A stretch of 64,000 nucleotides of DNA from Vitellaria paradoxa (Eukaryota; Streptophyta; Magnoliopsida; Ericales; Sapotaceae): positions 21,779,508 through 21,843,507 of the forward strand of contig CM034236.1 of the NCBI GenBank assembly GCA_019916065.1. The letters are read 5' to 3'. The position numbers and the translations under genes are program-made. How positions within the stretch are numbered: position 1 is the stretch's first letter; each line of letters opens with the position of its first letter. The notes beneath the pieces were generated by a model that worked only from the letters and a program-made list of their open reading frames with translations, did not search any database and was not told the origin of the DNA. This document shows positions 48,074-60,300 of the stretch, piece after piece.

Positions 48074-48205
48074 ATATATAAGTATATATATAAGTATATA
48101 TATATAAGTATATAAGTATATATATATAAGTATATAAGTATATAAGTATATGTGTAAGTATATGTATATATATATATATATATAAGTATATATATATGTA
48201 TATGT
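48013..48205 (+). repeat. (CT)n(TA)n compound microsatellite
   Basis: A CT run of about 55 bp is followed by about 135 bp of TATATAAG-type units. Minus-strand Tyr/Ile/Arg-rich open frames here are by-products. Confidence 0.95.
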
Positions 48206-49149
48206 TTTTTTATGTGAAATCTCCAATGGCTTGATCAGATTGCCACCGGGAGCTTCCAGATTCTTCTGTCGCGGTGGCTTTGTTCCATTGTTTCTGACTT
48301 TAGGTATTGGGAGTTTTTCTTTATTTATTGTTTGATAATTTTGATTTCCCTTTGTTAAGATATTTTCACAAATTATTGTATATTTTGAGTGCCTTGTTGT
48401 TTAATCACACTTTAAGTGATAAAAATTCGGGGAGCTAAAAATAATATATATGAAGTTGTAAAATGTATATCAAGTTGTAGAATGCGAATTTCCTACTAAT
48501 ATATATCAAGCTGTAAAATGTGTCCATTTGGATGGATAGATTAATAAGGATAGAAAATGAGGAATGGCCTTAATTTCTAGTTATATGTTCCATTGCTCTT
48601 TGCCGAGATATCTCCATGATTTGGGCTTGCCATTATACGTATAATGCCTTGCACAAAATTGGGTAAAGTGGAAGGCGAATCTCACCACATGCAATGGAAA
48701 CTAACTGAAAGAAATTACAAAGTCATAACCAAAATTTTTCTGGCACCAAAAATTTTATGATTTGTGTAAATATTTAATATAAAAAAAAGATAAAAAAACA
48801 CAAAAGATTGTTTATGGAAAAATACCTTTCAAAAAGAAGAAATCCCAAATTCTTAACACGAATTAGATAAAAAACTTTATTATAAGGTGAAAGTTATAAG
48901 AATCTCAATCAAGAGAATATAAAATTTCCTAATCAAAGTCATCTCTTGATTTGTTTGATTTAGATGCCTCATTTCTTATTTGCTAAATACTTGGAATGTA
49001 ACTCTTTCCCAAAATTTTACCCATTTTATTTGCTAAATACGGCACCAGAAGGATCACCCTGTGTTGGCAGCAGTAATTTTGTTTTACTACTTATTTTTTA
49101 CAATTTTATTGTTTAATAATATTTATTTGATTATTAATTATTTGGTACT
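48206..49149 (+). other. CACTA-2 region upstream of the TNP1-like gene
   Basis: Unremarkable AT-rich sequence. CTTTGTTCCATTGTTTCTGACTTTAG|GTATTG near 48300 could be a splice site of a leader exon. No coding was recognised. Confidence 0.4.
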
Positions 49150-50585
49150 ATGATAGATTCCCTAGTAAGATCACGTCCTCGTGGCCCTACGAGGGGCAAA
49201 GGTGTGCAGTGGGAAGTGGGTAAAAATAAAGGAGACAAGCTTCAAGTTGAAATCTGCCCATTAGCATGTACGTTTGTTGGAAAAAATGCCACAAAAATTG
49301 CTAACCAACTTGGCGTGCAGATTCGTCTTTCAGCACCATTGCAGGGTGTTAGTACTTGGACCGACATTGATAGGGGCAGTAAAGACGCAATTATTCAAAA
49401 TGTGTTGGTAATGCATTATTTCAGTTACGTACTATTTTTTTAAAATTTATATATGTTACTGTTTTTTATTAATGCTAACATTGTTACCTATGATATATAT
49501 TGCAGCTAATGTTTGACATCAATGACTTCTCTGAGCAATATGTTTAAGAGGCCATCGCAAAAAAATGTTACTCATTATATAAAGATTGGCGATTCTCGTG
49601 GAAGCGAAAGTACTTGGAGTTATTAAACGATGGAAAAGACCCTTATGTTAATGCCCCAGACCCGGCAAGACAAGAAGATTGGAAATATATGATAGACATT
49701 GTATGGAGTTCTGATAAACATCAGGTAATTTAACAGTCACCGATTTGAATTCTAAAAATACTTAAAAAAAATATAATCTACTAATTAAGTTATTTTTTAA
49801 GAAACGAGCGGCCCAAGCAAAGAGTAATCGTGCTCAATTGCCTTACAATCACACGGCTGGGTCCCAATCATTTCCAGTAAAATTATCCCTTCAGGTGATA
49901 TGTTAGTTTTAAAGATATTTTTTTTTTAGTTTTAAATTTGTTTGGTCTGACTATTACTTATTAAATAGACTGAGAAGCTTGGAGATGAGGGTCTCCCATT
50001 TTCAACATTTTACAAAGACACTCATTGGAGTAAGAAAAAGAATGATTACATTCATCCACAATGTCAGCAAAATTATGTATGTGTCATATTTAATTTTTTA
50101 CAATTCCTTTTTCTTATTCCACATTCCATTAATATTATGTAATTTGATTTTTTATATGTTTGAAACATGTATAGGATGAAATTGTTAGACGCGAAGTTGA
50201 GTCAACGGAGTTGGGTGACTCAAGATATACACCAGAGCAACTCTCTCAAATGATGCTTGGAGAAAGATCGGGTTATTTACTTGGGTTTGGAAAAGGCCCA
50301 AAGCCATCATCCTCAACATAATCTTCAGCGTCATCCAAAGCATGTTACATCGAGCTTGAAAAATTAAAGTCGCAAATTGAAGAACAAAATGAGCGGATGC
50401 GACAATATGAGAATGACAGAAGAAACTATGAAGAGAAAATAGGAAGAATGGAAGAAGAAAGGAGAAAGATGGAAGAAGATAGGAGGGCAAAAGACGAGGA
50501 AACACAAAAATAATTGCAGTTAATATTTGCGATGATGCGGGATAATGTGGCGGGGATGGTTCAGGAGGGACATCGACCTGATCTA
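49150..50585 (+). pseudogene. TNP1-like (Transposase_24, Ptta/En/Spm) CACTA protein
   Basis: Exons in one phase: 49150-49407, 49506-49724, 49802-49894, 49969-50076, 50175-50585. The opening RGPTRGKGVQWEV, QLGVQIR and TWTDID blocks are followed by DWRFSWKRKYLELL, a NRAQLPYNHTAGSQSF block, then TFYKDTHW. All are landmarks of the second CACTA protein, which binds subterminal repeats. The last exon encodes a strong coiled coil (about 50345-50510, rich in Glu, Arg and Met), probably for multimerisation. Stops at 49545, 50319 and 50511 break it. The true first exon may lie upstream. Confidence 0.82.
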
Positions 50586-52224
50586 GTAAGTAACTTTACC
50601 CTCTAGATTAATTCATATAAATGTGTACGCTTTTTTTTTTCTTTGTTTGTCTATTATCCCAAGAAAGAAATAAAATTGTTTTATTTGGTAGTTTATGCAC
50701 ATAATTGTGGCTAGAAGGTTGCATGCCAATAGTGATTGGTTGACTATTGATGGCTTGGGAACTGGGTTTTTGTTGGATCCATGTGATAGATATGAATATC
50801 ATAAAAGCAAACAAATTAGTAATTGGTGTTATCATGTATTGAGCAATGTTTATTCTATGTATTCTACATTCTTGACGGAAGAATAAGAAAGGCCTATTCA
50901 ATCCATATTGTTTTTAACTATGAATTCTAAATGATGCTTGGGTTATGTAGGATGGAACAATTTGTGACTAGTTTGTAGAAATGATGTATAATCATGATGG
51001 GTTTTGGAATCATCATATGTTATAGAACTGGCTTGTGAATTTAATCTATGGTTTGAAGGCCGTGCATAGAATGGAGTTTAATCATATCTTGTCTTTTGGT
51101 GGTTCCAGTTTCCCTACTGAGGGTTTCTAATGTCATTGTAATTTTCTTTTCTTTGCAATGATAACGAAACTGAAGCCTGATTTTATAGTTGTCCATGAGA
51201 GTTTTGTTTGGTTTTTTATTGGAAGTTTTAATTGAAAAAGTGTGTAGGAATGCTGTGACAATAGCATGTTTATGATAAAATGGTACCTTTATAGGTAGTT
51301 GTTTAAAGTACTTCAGACATTTCCTTTCTAGATTATCTTGCCCAAATATTGCTTTGAACATCTAAAGTCATTTGCATTACCATGCAATCTGTTAAATTGG
51401 AATTAGAAAAATGAAATGTGAGAGTTTATTGTGTTGACTCGATGTGTTTTGGTTGGTGGTAATGTATAGACTTAACAATGACAACTTTGCTTTTGGCAGT
51501 TCTCTTTGATTCATTCAATTTTAATCTTTTAGACTTTAATGGTGAACTCATGTTCAACACTTGATGAGTTGGGTCCTTAAATTTATGTTGCAAAAATAAG
51601 GCTAATGTTTGACTTGTACGGGGTTTGGATTGTAGTTTAGTGACTAAGTTAATTTTTTTGTCTTTTTTTGAAGAGTACTGTTTGACTTCTATTATCACAA
51701 TTCATATGTATATATTTGTCCTGCATAGCATGCTTGTGATAACTTATTTCTAATATATTATAGTGACTAGATCTAGTAAGCTTAATTTTGCTGGATGTTG
51801 CACAATGTAGAATGATTATTGTTTATCTCATGATTTCAGGGTATTGCCTGTTTTGCATCTTGAGGAGAGTTGACTCACGTGGATGGTTGTTGATACTTCG
51901 AGATGGATTTCTCTTCTGTATTTGAGCAATGGTTGTTGACTTGATGGTTCTCATTTTTTTTATTCTAATCTAGTTAAGAACTAGTGCACATGTGTGTAAA
52001 TTATTGTTCAAGTATTTTTTTTTATAGATATTGAACTGCTTTGTTGAAATTGTATGAGGGTTTTGAAGACACATGTTTTATTAATTTGATAGTCGATGGT
52101 TTGTTTTATTTATTAGTTAATTTATGTTATTTGCATAGTCGATGGTTTGTTGAATGGTTGTTTGCAATATCACAGCAGGTGCACAGGAAAAAATTTCAGG
52201 AAAAAATAGCAGTGCTATAAAAAG
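50586..52224. other. CACTA-2 3' region, no gene recognised
   Basis: Long AT-rich stretch behind the TNP1-like gene. A short open frame at 50695-50886 follows a splice-acceptor-like TTTGGTAG, but has no recognisable domain. Confidence 0.45.
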
Positions 52225-52685
52225 AAGTTATGGACAATTGCTGACCAATTGGTCGGGGAAGGCCTACAATTGGCGACCAACTGGTCGGCGAAGAGAGGCA
52301 GGAAGTTGGAATTTTGGTGCACATTTGCCGACCAGTTGGTCGGGGAAGGCCAGAGTTTTGCCGACCAAATGGTCGGCGAAGAGAGCACATTTGTTGACTA
52401 ATTGGTCGGGGAAGAGAGGCACATTTGCCGACCAATTCGTCGGGGAAAGTCAGAGTTTTACCGACCAATTGGTCGGGCTTTATTGATGATTTGCCGACAA
52501 GCAGTTGGTTGGGGAAACATTGTTTTTGGCGACTAAACAGAATTTTGGTCGGCAATTCCTTCGCCATCAAACCTTCCCCGACTAAATGCCGACCAACAAT
52601 GTTTGGTCGGTGAAAGTTTTGCTGACTAATTGTTTAGGTTTGGCGACCAAAATTTTGGTCGCGGAAAATATGACCTCTTGTAGTG
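52225..52685. repeat. CACTA-2 right subterminal repeats and terminus
   Basis: About fifteen copies of TTGCCGACCAATTGGTCGG-type units in direct and inverted orientation, ending CTTGTAGTG. The ORFs on both strands here are translations of the repeat. Confidence 0.9.
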
Positions 52686-52688
52686 ATG

Positions 52689-53985
52689 TAGAGAAAATCA
52701 AGAAATCATTGAAATTAGTGATAGTGAAAAGGTCCCTGTTGTTCGAACACTTTGATATTCTATCCAACCCACAATAAGGAGACAGCTGACAAACAAGGAT
52801 AAGGATAGAACTGGAGCATGATCCTTTCTGTTGTCTGAACACCCAGTTGGGCGGTCCAGACATTTATGACTATTTTGCATAGAATTTAAGGTTTAGAGTT
52901 TTAAAATTCTTCTATAAATATGTTGTTTTCATAGCTGTAGCCATATATGCCTTTACATTCCGTTCTTCCAAAATTTCAAAACATATATTAGAGAGTTCTT
53001 GGTTTAGTTTTGAGTGATTTTTATTCCGTTGTTCATGGATTCCACTATAGCTTTGCTTTGAAGTCTGGTACAATCGTTTCTTCTATTATTTAATGAATTT
53101 TATTTCTTATTTATCCGCTATTTTTGCATATTTTGTTTACGCTAAATCTATGTTAGGCTAAATCTTTGATTTTGATTCAACTAATCAAGGAAGGATGGAT
53201 CATTATAAACAAAACAATGTGTGTAGATCTGTGCACGCAACGTGAAAGCGTTCATGTATAGATTTGTATTTTTAAAAGCTAATTTTATTTGTTATCAAAA
53301 GCTTTTGAAAACAAAGTTTCTTGATCATATTTTATGTAATCACTAATAAGAACTTTTGGATAAAAATCTCTTTTGTAATATTGAAATAAATAAATTAGGT
53401 TTGAACCAAGATATTATATACAAAAAATATTCGGGTTCTATAATCCTAAATGTGAGAATAAAATTGAGTTTTGGAAGTTACGGAGCTTTCAAGAAAATAT
53501 TTTTCAATTTATTTTTCCGTTACGTGAAAATTAAATTATCGTTGAGTCCACATCAGATTGTAAAACAATGATTCCACTCGAACTTGAAAGTTGAATTAAG
53601 AATCTTGTTAATTAATTAATTTTCATATTGTTTTGAATTAATTCGCTGCTTTAATTTTTTAGTAATTCTATCATTTACATAGGTTATTCATCATCTTTAA
53701 GTGTTGAATAATTTTGCATAATCTTATTTAATTAAATTGCTTTATTTGAGAAGTTTACGTTTATTAGTAATTTAAGAAGGTTCATTAAAACGCATAATTG
53801 AAATTTGTTTCATTTTGAACTGAGTAGTAGTTAACTTACACGCATTAAAACCTAGAAACTTTTTCATTTGATTCCTTTAGGATACGATCTTGATCTCGTT
53901 AAATAGAACTATACCGTACACTATTACACTTGGGGGTTTATTCTAAACGTATTATTTAAGGCGGTCAATACTGTTTTTTAAAAAA
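52689..53985. other. Intergenic sequence
   Basis: Mixed AT-rich sequence with short open frames on both strands, none with a recognisable domain. I see no RNA gene or repeat. Confidence 0.45.
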
Positions 53986-53987
53986 TC

Positions 53988-54190
53988 AATTTATAATACG
54001 TTAACAGATGTTAGTTTTTTTTATTAACCGTCAACCCTGGAGAGTAAGGTGCTACTGTTTTTCTTCTGACATTTTGCAATTTTATCTTTTTTTATAATAC
54101 GTTAACAGATGTTAGTTTTTTTTATTAGTTGCCAACCCTGGAGAGTAAGTTGCTATTGTTTTTCTTCAGACATTTTGCAATTCTATCTGT
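53988..54190 (+). repeat. 101-bp tandem duplication
   Basis: Two units (about 53988-54089 and 54090-54190) share TTTATAATACGTTAACAGAT, CAACCCTGGAGAGTAAG and GACATTTTGCAATT, with a few substitutions. Confidence 0.9.
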
Positions 54191-57060
54191 TTTTGTTCCA
54201 TTTTCACACACCATATATTCTGTTTGATTAATTTTTTATCCCTAATTTGAAAAATAATCATACTAGTGGAAGCAAAATTTCTTCAGAAACTCACCGTCAA
54301 AACTTCGTCACGACCAGCAGGCATATAACTCTAAATTTTATATTCACGGCTTATTTTACTATCTGATTTAGTTATTTTTAAAGTTTTTTTAACCTAATTT
54401 AAAATATTCTAATAGTACTTATTTTTAACCTAGCATTCACTTTTAATATCTAGGAACGTTCCGTTCTTCAAATAATATTAATTCTTTTAAAATAAAAATT
54501 AGTGGGTATTAAATATCTATTGAAAATATTTAAGGAATGCAACGTGTTTAAAATTTAGAAAAACATTTTTAAAACATTATATCCTAAATATTTAAAATAT
54601 ATTTAAATATTAAAAACATAATCCTTGAAATTTGTAATGTTAATATTTTATAAATAAGGGATAAAAAAGTTTAATCCTTGATTTAATTGAAAACTGAGAC
54701 TAAAATTAAGCTAGATTAAATTTAAGTTTACAAAAATATTATCTTTTGTATTAAAATATATGTCAAAGATTAAGGGGTATAAAAGTCCTTTCACAAGTTA
54801 TGTTCTCCTTCTTTCCGACCAATTCTAACAAGTGACATCAATGTAATTTCAGTAAGTAAATATTGTTTCTTAAAAAAGCTATTGCTTATTATTTATTTAT
54901 TTAAAAGTTTATATCTCTGTTTGGAGTTCAACTCTTTACAAATTTTTATAAAAATTTAATTTTTTACAGCTGTATAAATTGCAAGACTTTCATATGTAAT
55001 AATTTATAATATTTTTTTTTACTTTAAACGCATATTATACAAGGATTGGATGCATATTAATTATAGTACTCGTTTGGAGTGATAAAAAATAAAATAAAAT
55101 GAAATAAAGTAAGATAAATTATAAATTTATAATTTTTTTAATAAAATAAAAAATAAATAATTTTAAAAATTTTTTAATATTTTTTTTACTATTTTTTAAT
55201 TTTTTACTATTTCAAACAGAGTGTTAATAACATTGTTGCGAAATTGATTATTTAAAACAACCCATTAAGCTCAACGCAAGTGGTGGACCTACAATTTATT
55301 CAACTTAAATGGCATGCCAACCTAAAGGCCCTGACCATTGAACCTCGAAGTAAGATTGGTTTTCCAAGGTTGACCATTGACTTCTCTCTCTCTCTCCCTC
55401 TCTTTTTTTTTTTTTTTTAATCAATCTTCTCTTCTTTTAACTGCCTTTTTGTCACGTTCGAAGATCCTTTATAATTTTGAATTAATGCTTAAAATTTCTC
55501 TTCTGATTTAATTTCTCACTAGGCGGCTAAGAAAGTCACATCATGGACAACTCTGAATTCTCCTTGCACTGTAAATTCAACCCCTTATTATCACGAAACG
55601 TAACATCAACAATAACCAAAGTCATCAGACGCATCAATGTAAATTAACTAATTTCTACAAAAGCTTATCTAATGACATGGAATGGATTATGTTGATACAC
55701 AAGTATTGTCGATACACTAGTCATACTGGATCTGGAAAAATCTCTTTCCCTCCCTCTCTCATATTTTTGAGCCATCATTCGTTGCATCTTAGCGAGGACC
55801 TATAGCCTAACAAGTATAGAATGCGTGTGACAATATAGACATAATCCAGATATATGTATATATATATATATATATATATAATAAAATACATAATTTAATT
55901 TGATATTTATCCCAATTATCACTAAAAATTCATCATATCATCACTTATTATATATTTATATAATAAAACACATCCTTTGATATATATGTATTTTAAATTC
56001 ATATGTCTTTTAAATATATATATTATGTTTTGTAAAATTATATACATATATTATATTTTAAATACATAAACTTTATATCATGTGTCATTTATATAATAAG
56101 AAAGTTTAAAATTTTGAATCTAAGATGTTTTCAATGGTTGAATGTACTAAATGGACAAAATTATTTTTCTTTTTTCTCTCACTTTTCTCATATATTTTTT
56201 TAATATTTTTTATATAAAAAGATTTTAAATTAATATTTTAAAAATATGATAATTTTTTGTAATAAATAATAAAATTTTATCCCTTAATCTTTTTTGATTA
56301 ATTATTTTTATTTTTATAGGTTATTTTTACATTTTTTCAGTAAGTTTACTTTATAAATTTAAATTTAAATTATTTACATGTCAAATTATATTTATGTACC
56401 TTCAGGCACAAAAAATTGCTTGTATATCAATATGACTGGAATACAATAAAAAAAATTTACTTTTATATATTTTATTAGTTATAGTATACATATAAATAAA
56501 TTATACGTAAAAAAAAAATTCAATATATAATTCAACATCTAACATGTAAAATATAACAAAATGTGTTATAAAAAATTTTATGATCATAATTAGGGAATTT
56601 TCTTTGCTCAAATTTAAACTTATTTTAATAATATATTTAAAGAATAAAAATAAAACAGCTGAATATATACATCACTATGTATTTGATATATATTTCAATG
56701 TGTTTGAGTAATATATGCATCTTTTTATGTGTCCATATTAATTTTCAACAGTTAGTATTTCATAGATTGTGGTCGAGATTAGTAGACTATAAAATTGTCC
56801 CGGCGTGAACTTTGACCGCTTAATTGGACATGTAATTTTGTCTCAGCAGCCACAAGATTCAAATATGGAAAGAGATTTCATTTAATACTTTATTAATTAT
56901 CGGGTCAAGTGGAAGAAAAGGGAACAGCAATAATGAAGTGGTGGGGACGATTTAGTACATAATACATCATGCATGTCTCTGCTGTGCTGTTTCATCTCTT
57001 TATCACCTTTGATCCCTCTCTAGATCTCTCCCTCAACAGTTGACATAATTTGCTTATTGC
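54191..57060. other. Intergenic sequence upstream of the RRM gene
   Basis: AT-rich with (TA)n at 55853-55881. A possible small MITE lies at about 55069-55222 (CTCGTTTGGAGTGATAAAAA ... CTATTTCAAACAGAG). No gene was seen. Confidence 0.45.
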
Positions 57061-57074
57061 TTCAATAAAATAAA

Positions 57075-57118
<44 letters not shown>

Positions 57119-57305
57119 GTATATGTATAACATCTCTTGATTTGCAGAGCGGTATCTAATTCAGTTCAAGCTTGTTGCCTTATTTTATTTAGCATTCTGT
57201 CACCTTGGAGTAGGCCATCTTTGGAGCCAGGCAAGATCAGAGAGGAGAAAAAGAAGAGGATATAAAGGAAAGCAAACGGCACATAAAGAGGAACTACACA
57301 TAAAG
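57061..57305 (+). promoter_or_regulatory. Proximal promoter and 5' UTR of the RRM gene
   Basis: A (CT)n run (57076-57099) passes into (AT)n (57099-57118), a combination common in plant core promoters and a possible TATA region, about 190 bp before the start codon. A purine-rich leader (57238-57300) leads to the ATG. Confidence 0.5.
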
Positions 57306-60300
57306 ATGAGCAATCAAGTTAATTCATCCGACACTTCGTGTACAAAAGTTTTCGTGGGAGGATTAGCTTGGCAAACCCAGGATGACACCATGAAGAAATA
57401 CTTTGAGCAGTTTGGTGAGATTTCAGAGGCTGTTATCATAACTGATAAGAAAACTGGAAGATCTAAAGGATATGGATTTGTAAGCCTTTTTTCTCCCCTT
57501 TTTTCTTTTGTTTCGTTTCCTTTTTTGCTTTCTTTATTTTATTTTATTTTATGCTTTTGTTCTGTCTTTTTCTTTCTGGTTAATTTGATCTTGTTATATT
57601 ACACATGCATATATATATATGTATATATATGGTCTTTCTAATGGCCCTAAATATATATTTATATGAAGGTGACAAATCTAAACATAAAACCTAAAACATG
57701 GCCAATTTTGCTCTATAGATAAATTGCATTTGATTTTCTTCCAATCAAGGTAACATTTAATGAGCCGGAAGCAGCAAGGAAAGCTTGTGTGGATGCTACA
57801 CCTGTGATCGATGGAAGAAGGACAAACTGCAATCTTGCCACATTGGGTGTTCAAAGATCTAGACCTTCCACTCCACAGCTAGGTATATATATATATATAT
57901 ATACACCCATTTTTCCTTCATTACTATCAATTTCTGGCTTAAATGTTCACTATTCCAAGTTTTTCTCCTTCTTTTGATTTATTAATTTTGCAAATGATAC
58001 GAGAGTGTTATATATCAATAATAATTGAAAGCATGTAATTTGTTAGGTTACATATGATTTGGATGACAATATTATGACAATATTTATTATTATGACATGA
58101 AAAAAAAAAAATACGAATCTTAAAATGCATTTCCTGCGACAATAAAAAAAAAAAATTGTTACTAAATAATATATATTACGATAATATTTGTTATTATATA
58201 CCACAGAATGCTCATCACTGTAAGTGGTAATTGGATCTATTTGCTTTTCAATAAAAATTTTGTGTGCTTCATCATGTAACCATTTCTCTTAATTGGTTAC
58301 AAATTAAATGAGAGCAGTATTGAAATCCTAAATAACACTTCAATATTGCAATTGAAGGATTTTTTTTTCATGTAATTATATATGAAGAGCAAAAGATATA
58401 ATTGATTAGTTCTTTTAATTTTAAAAGAAAAAAGTAAAAAATCCATTAAGCTAGTGTTGGTTTACTTCTGTTTTCAGCAGCCTTATTTTAAAATTTTTAT
58501 TTTTCATTAATCTTATAAATAAATAAATAAATTGGGTAGAATATGGTTGAGTGGTGTTTCAGGAGGTCGAGGGAGCTTTAGGGCAGGGAGCCCTCTTCTT
58601 CTTCTTCATGCAGGCTTTCCAGCGGGGATGGGAACTGCTTTTCCTTCTCTACCAACTTTTCCCCATTACGCCAATCAACTGGGGATTCCATACAACTTTT
58701 ATGGGTAAGCTTACCACATCAAATATATATCCACTACATTAAATCATACATGCATCCCATGCATCTAAATTATTCCTTTTTCTTCTTTCTGTTAGGCATT
58801 GATTTAAAAGAAAATAAAAGCATATATTATTATTATTATTATTATTTTAAAGTATACACAAACATATATTTTTCTAATTAAGTTTATTTTTTTCTCTCTC
58901 CTTCTTTTTTAACGTACATATTATAAATGATATATACATACATATACTTGTACCGGTTTAATTTAATTGATTGACGCGCTTAAAATCACAAGTCAAAATG
59001 TATAGTGTAATTTTATAATTTGTCATATCATAATTGAACAATTAATTTAAAAAATCAAATTAAAGAGCAAACTTGATTGAATTTAACGATTTTATCCGAT
59101 AATTTGATGGTGCACCCTAGTTGTAAGTATATGTGCAATGCAATGCACACGAATATTACTTACTTGAAACTACACAACTAAAGGACTCACTACTAAAGGA
59201 ATGAAAAGAATATTGAAAATAAAATTACTTAATTAAACTATGAGTTTTAAAAAAAAAATTACTTGCATATCTTCTGTGGGTTGGGAAGAAACCCGCAGCC
59301 GCTACCCGAATATGCGCACTGGGTAAAACCCGCCCCGTGGACCAAGCCGGCAAGGACTCACGAGGTAGTAAACCAGCCTAGGCAAGCCCTGGCTGACCGG
59401 TTCGATCGAGGGGAGCTATTAGAAGTCTGCCAAAGCGGTCACCCACCCTCCCGAAGGAGAGTCGAACCTAAGACCGCACGCGGCCCAGGCCCTTAGGCAC
59501 AGAATGAAGAAATATTGAAAGGCCACCATCACAACGTATACAACTATGCTGGTTAAAGAATTTGTTGGGAACTAAATATTAAGGGCCCGTTTGATAACGC
59601 TATCGTTTTTTTATTGTTGTTTTTTGTTGTCGTTTTTTTTGTTTTTTGTTTTCTGTTATCATTTATTTTTTCTGAAATGAAAACTGAAACTGCGTTTGAT
59701 AATGCAAGTTAGTTTATAATTATTAATTTTTTATTATAGAAAATATTTAATTTTATTAGTTTTAAATTAATAGAACTTAATAAAATATATTTTATATTAA
59801 TTTAATTGAATTAATATAATTAATTGAATTAATACAGTAAAATATTTATTAAAATCATTTAATTCACTAAATATAAAATATATTAAATTATATTATTTAT
59901 TAAAAATAATTGAATGAAATATAAATATTATATCATTTAATTTAATAAATATAAAAATATATTAATTATAATTTAATTATACTATTTATCAAAAATAATT
60001 TAATAAAATATGTTTCATATTAAATAAATAATTAAATTAGATTAATTATTAAATTAAATTATTTATTTTTAAATCAATTAAATTATTTATTAAAATAATT
60101 TAATAAAATATATTTTATATAAATTAAATTATTAAATCATAAATAATTTAATTTAATTATGTTATTTATTTAAAATAATTTAATAATAATTATTAAATTA
60201 AATTAAAAATTAATGTAATTTAATTATTTATTATTAATTATTTTTTATAAATTAATTTAATTATTAAATTAAATAAATTAATTATGATATTTATTTCAGA

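Larger units (their letters stand above)
47289..52685. mobile_element. CACTA-2 (En/Spm-like) element
   Basis: 5397 bp. The left end is CACTACAAGAAAGTGC and the right end GACCTCTTGTAGTG. The 3-bp duplication is ATG (47286-47288 and 52686-52688). Subterminal blocks at 47310-47690 and 52225-52670 are full of GCCGACCAA/TTGGTCGG repeats in both orientations. It carries a decayed TNP1-like gene but no TNP2-type transposase, so it is at best semi-autonomous. The subterminal motif differs from that of CACTA-1, so the two belong to different families. Confidence 0.93.

Noticed and set aside
48008..48226. Minus-strand 72-codon open frame
   Set aside because: It is a translation of the CT/TA microsatellite.
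50185..50505. Minus-strand Phe/Leu/Ser-rich frame
   Set aside because: It is the antisense shadow of the coiled-coil exon of the TNP1-like gene.
52154..52613. Open frames on both strands at the right end of CACTA-2
   Set aside because: They translate the GCCGACCAA subterminal repeats.
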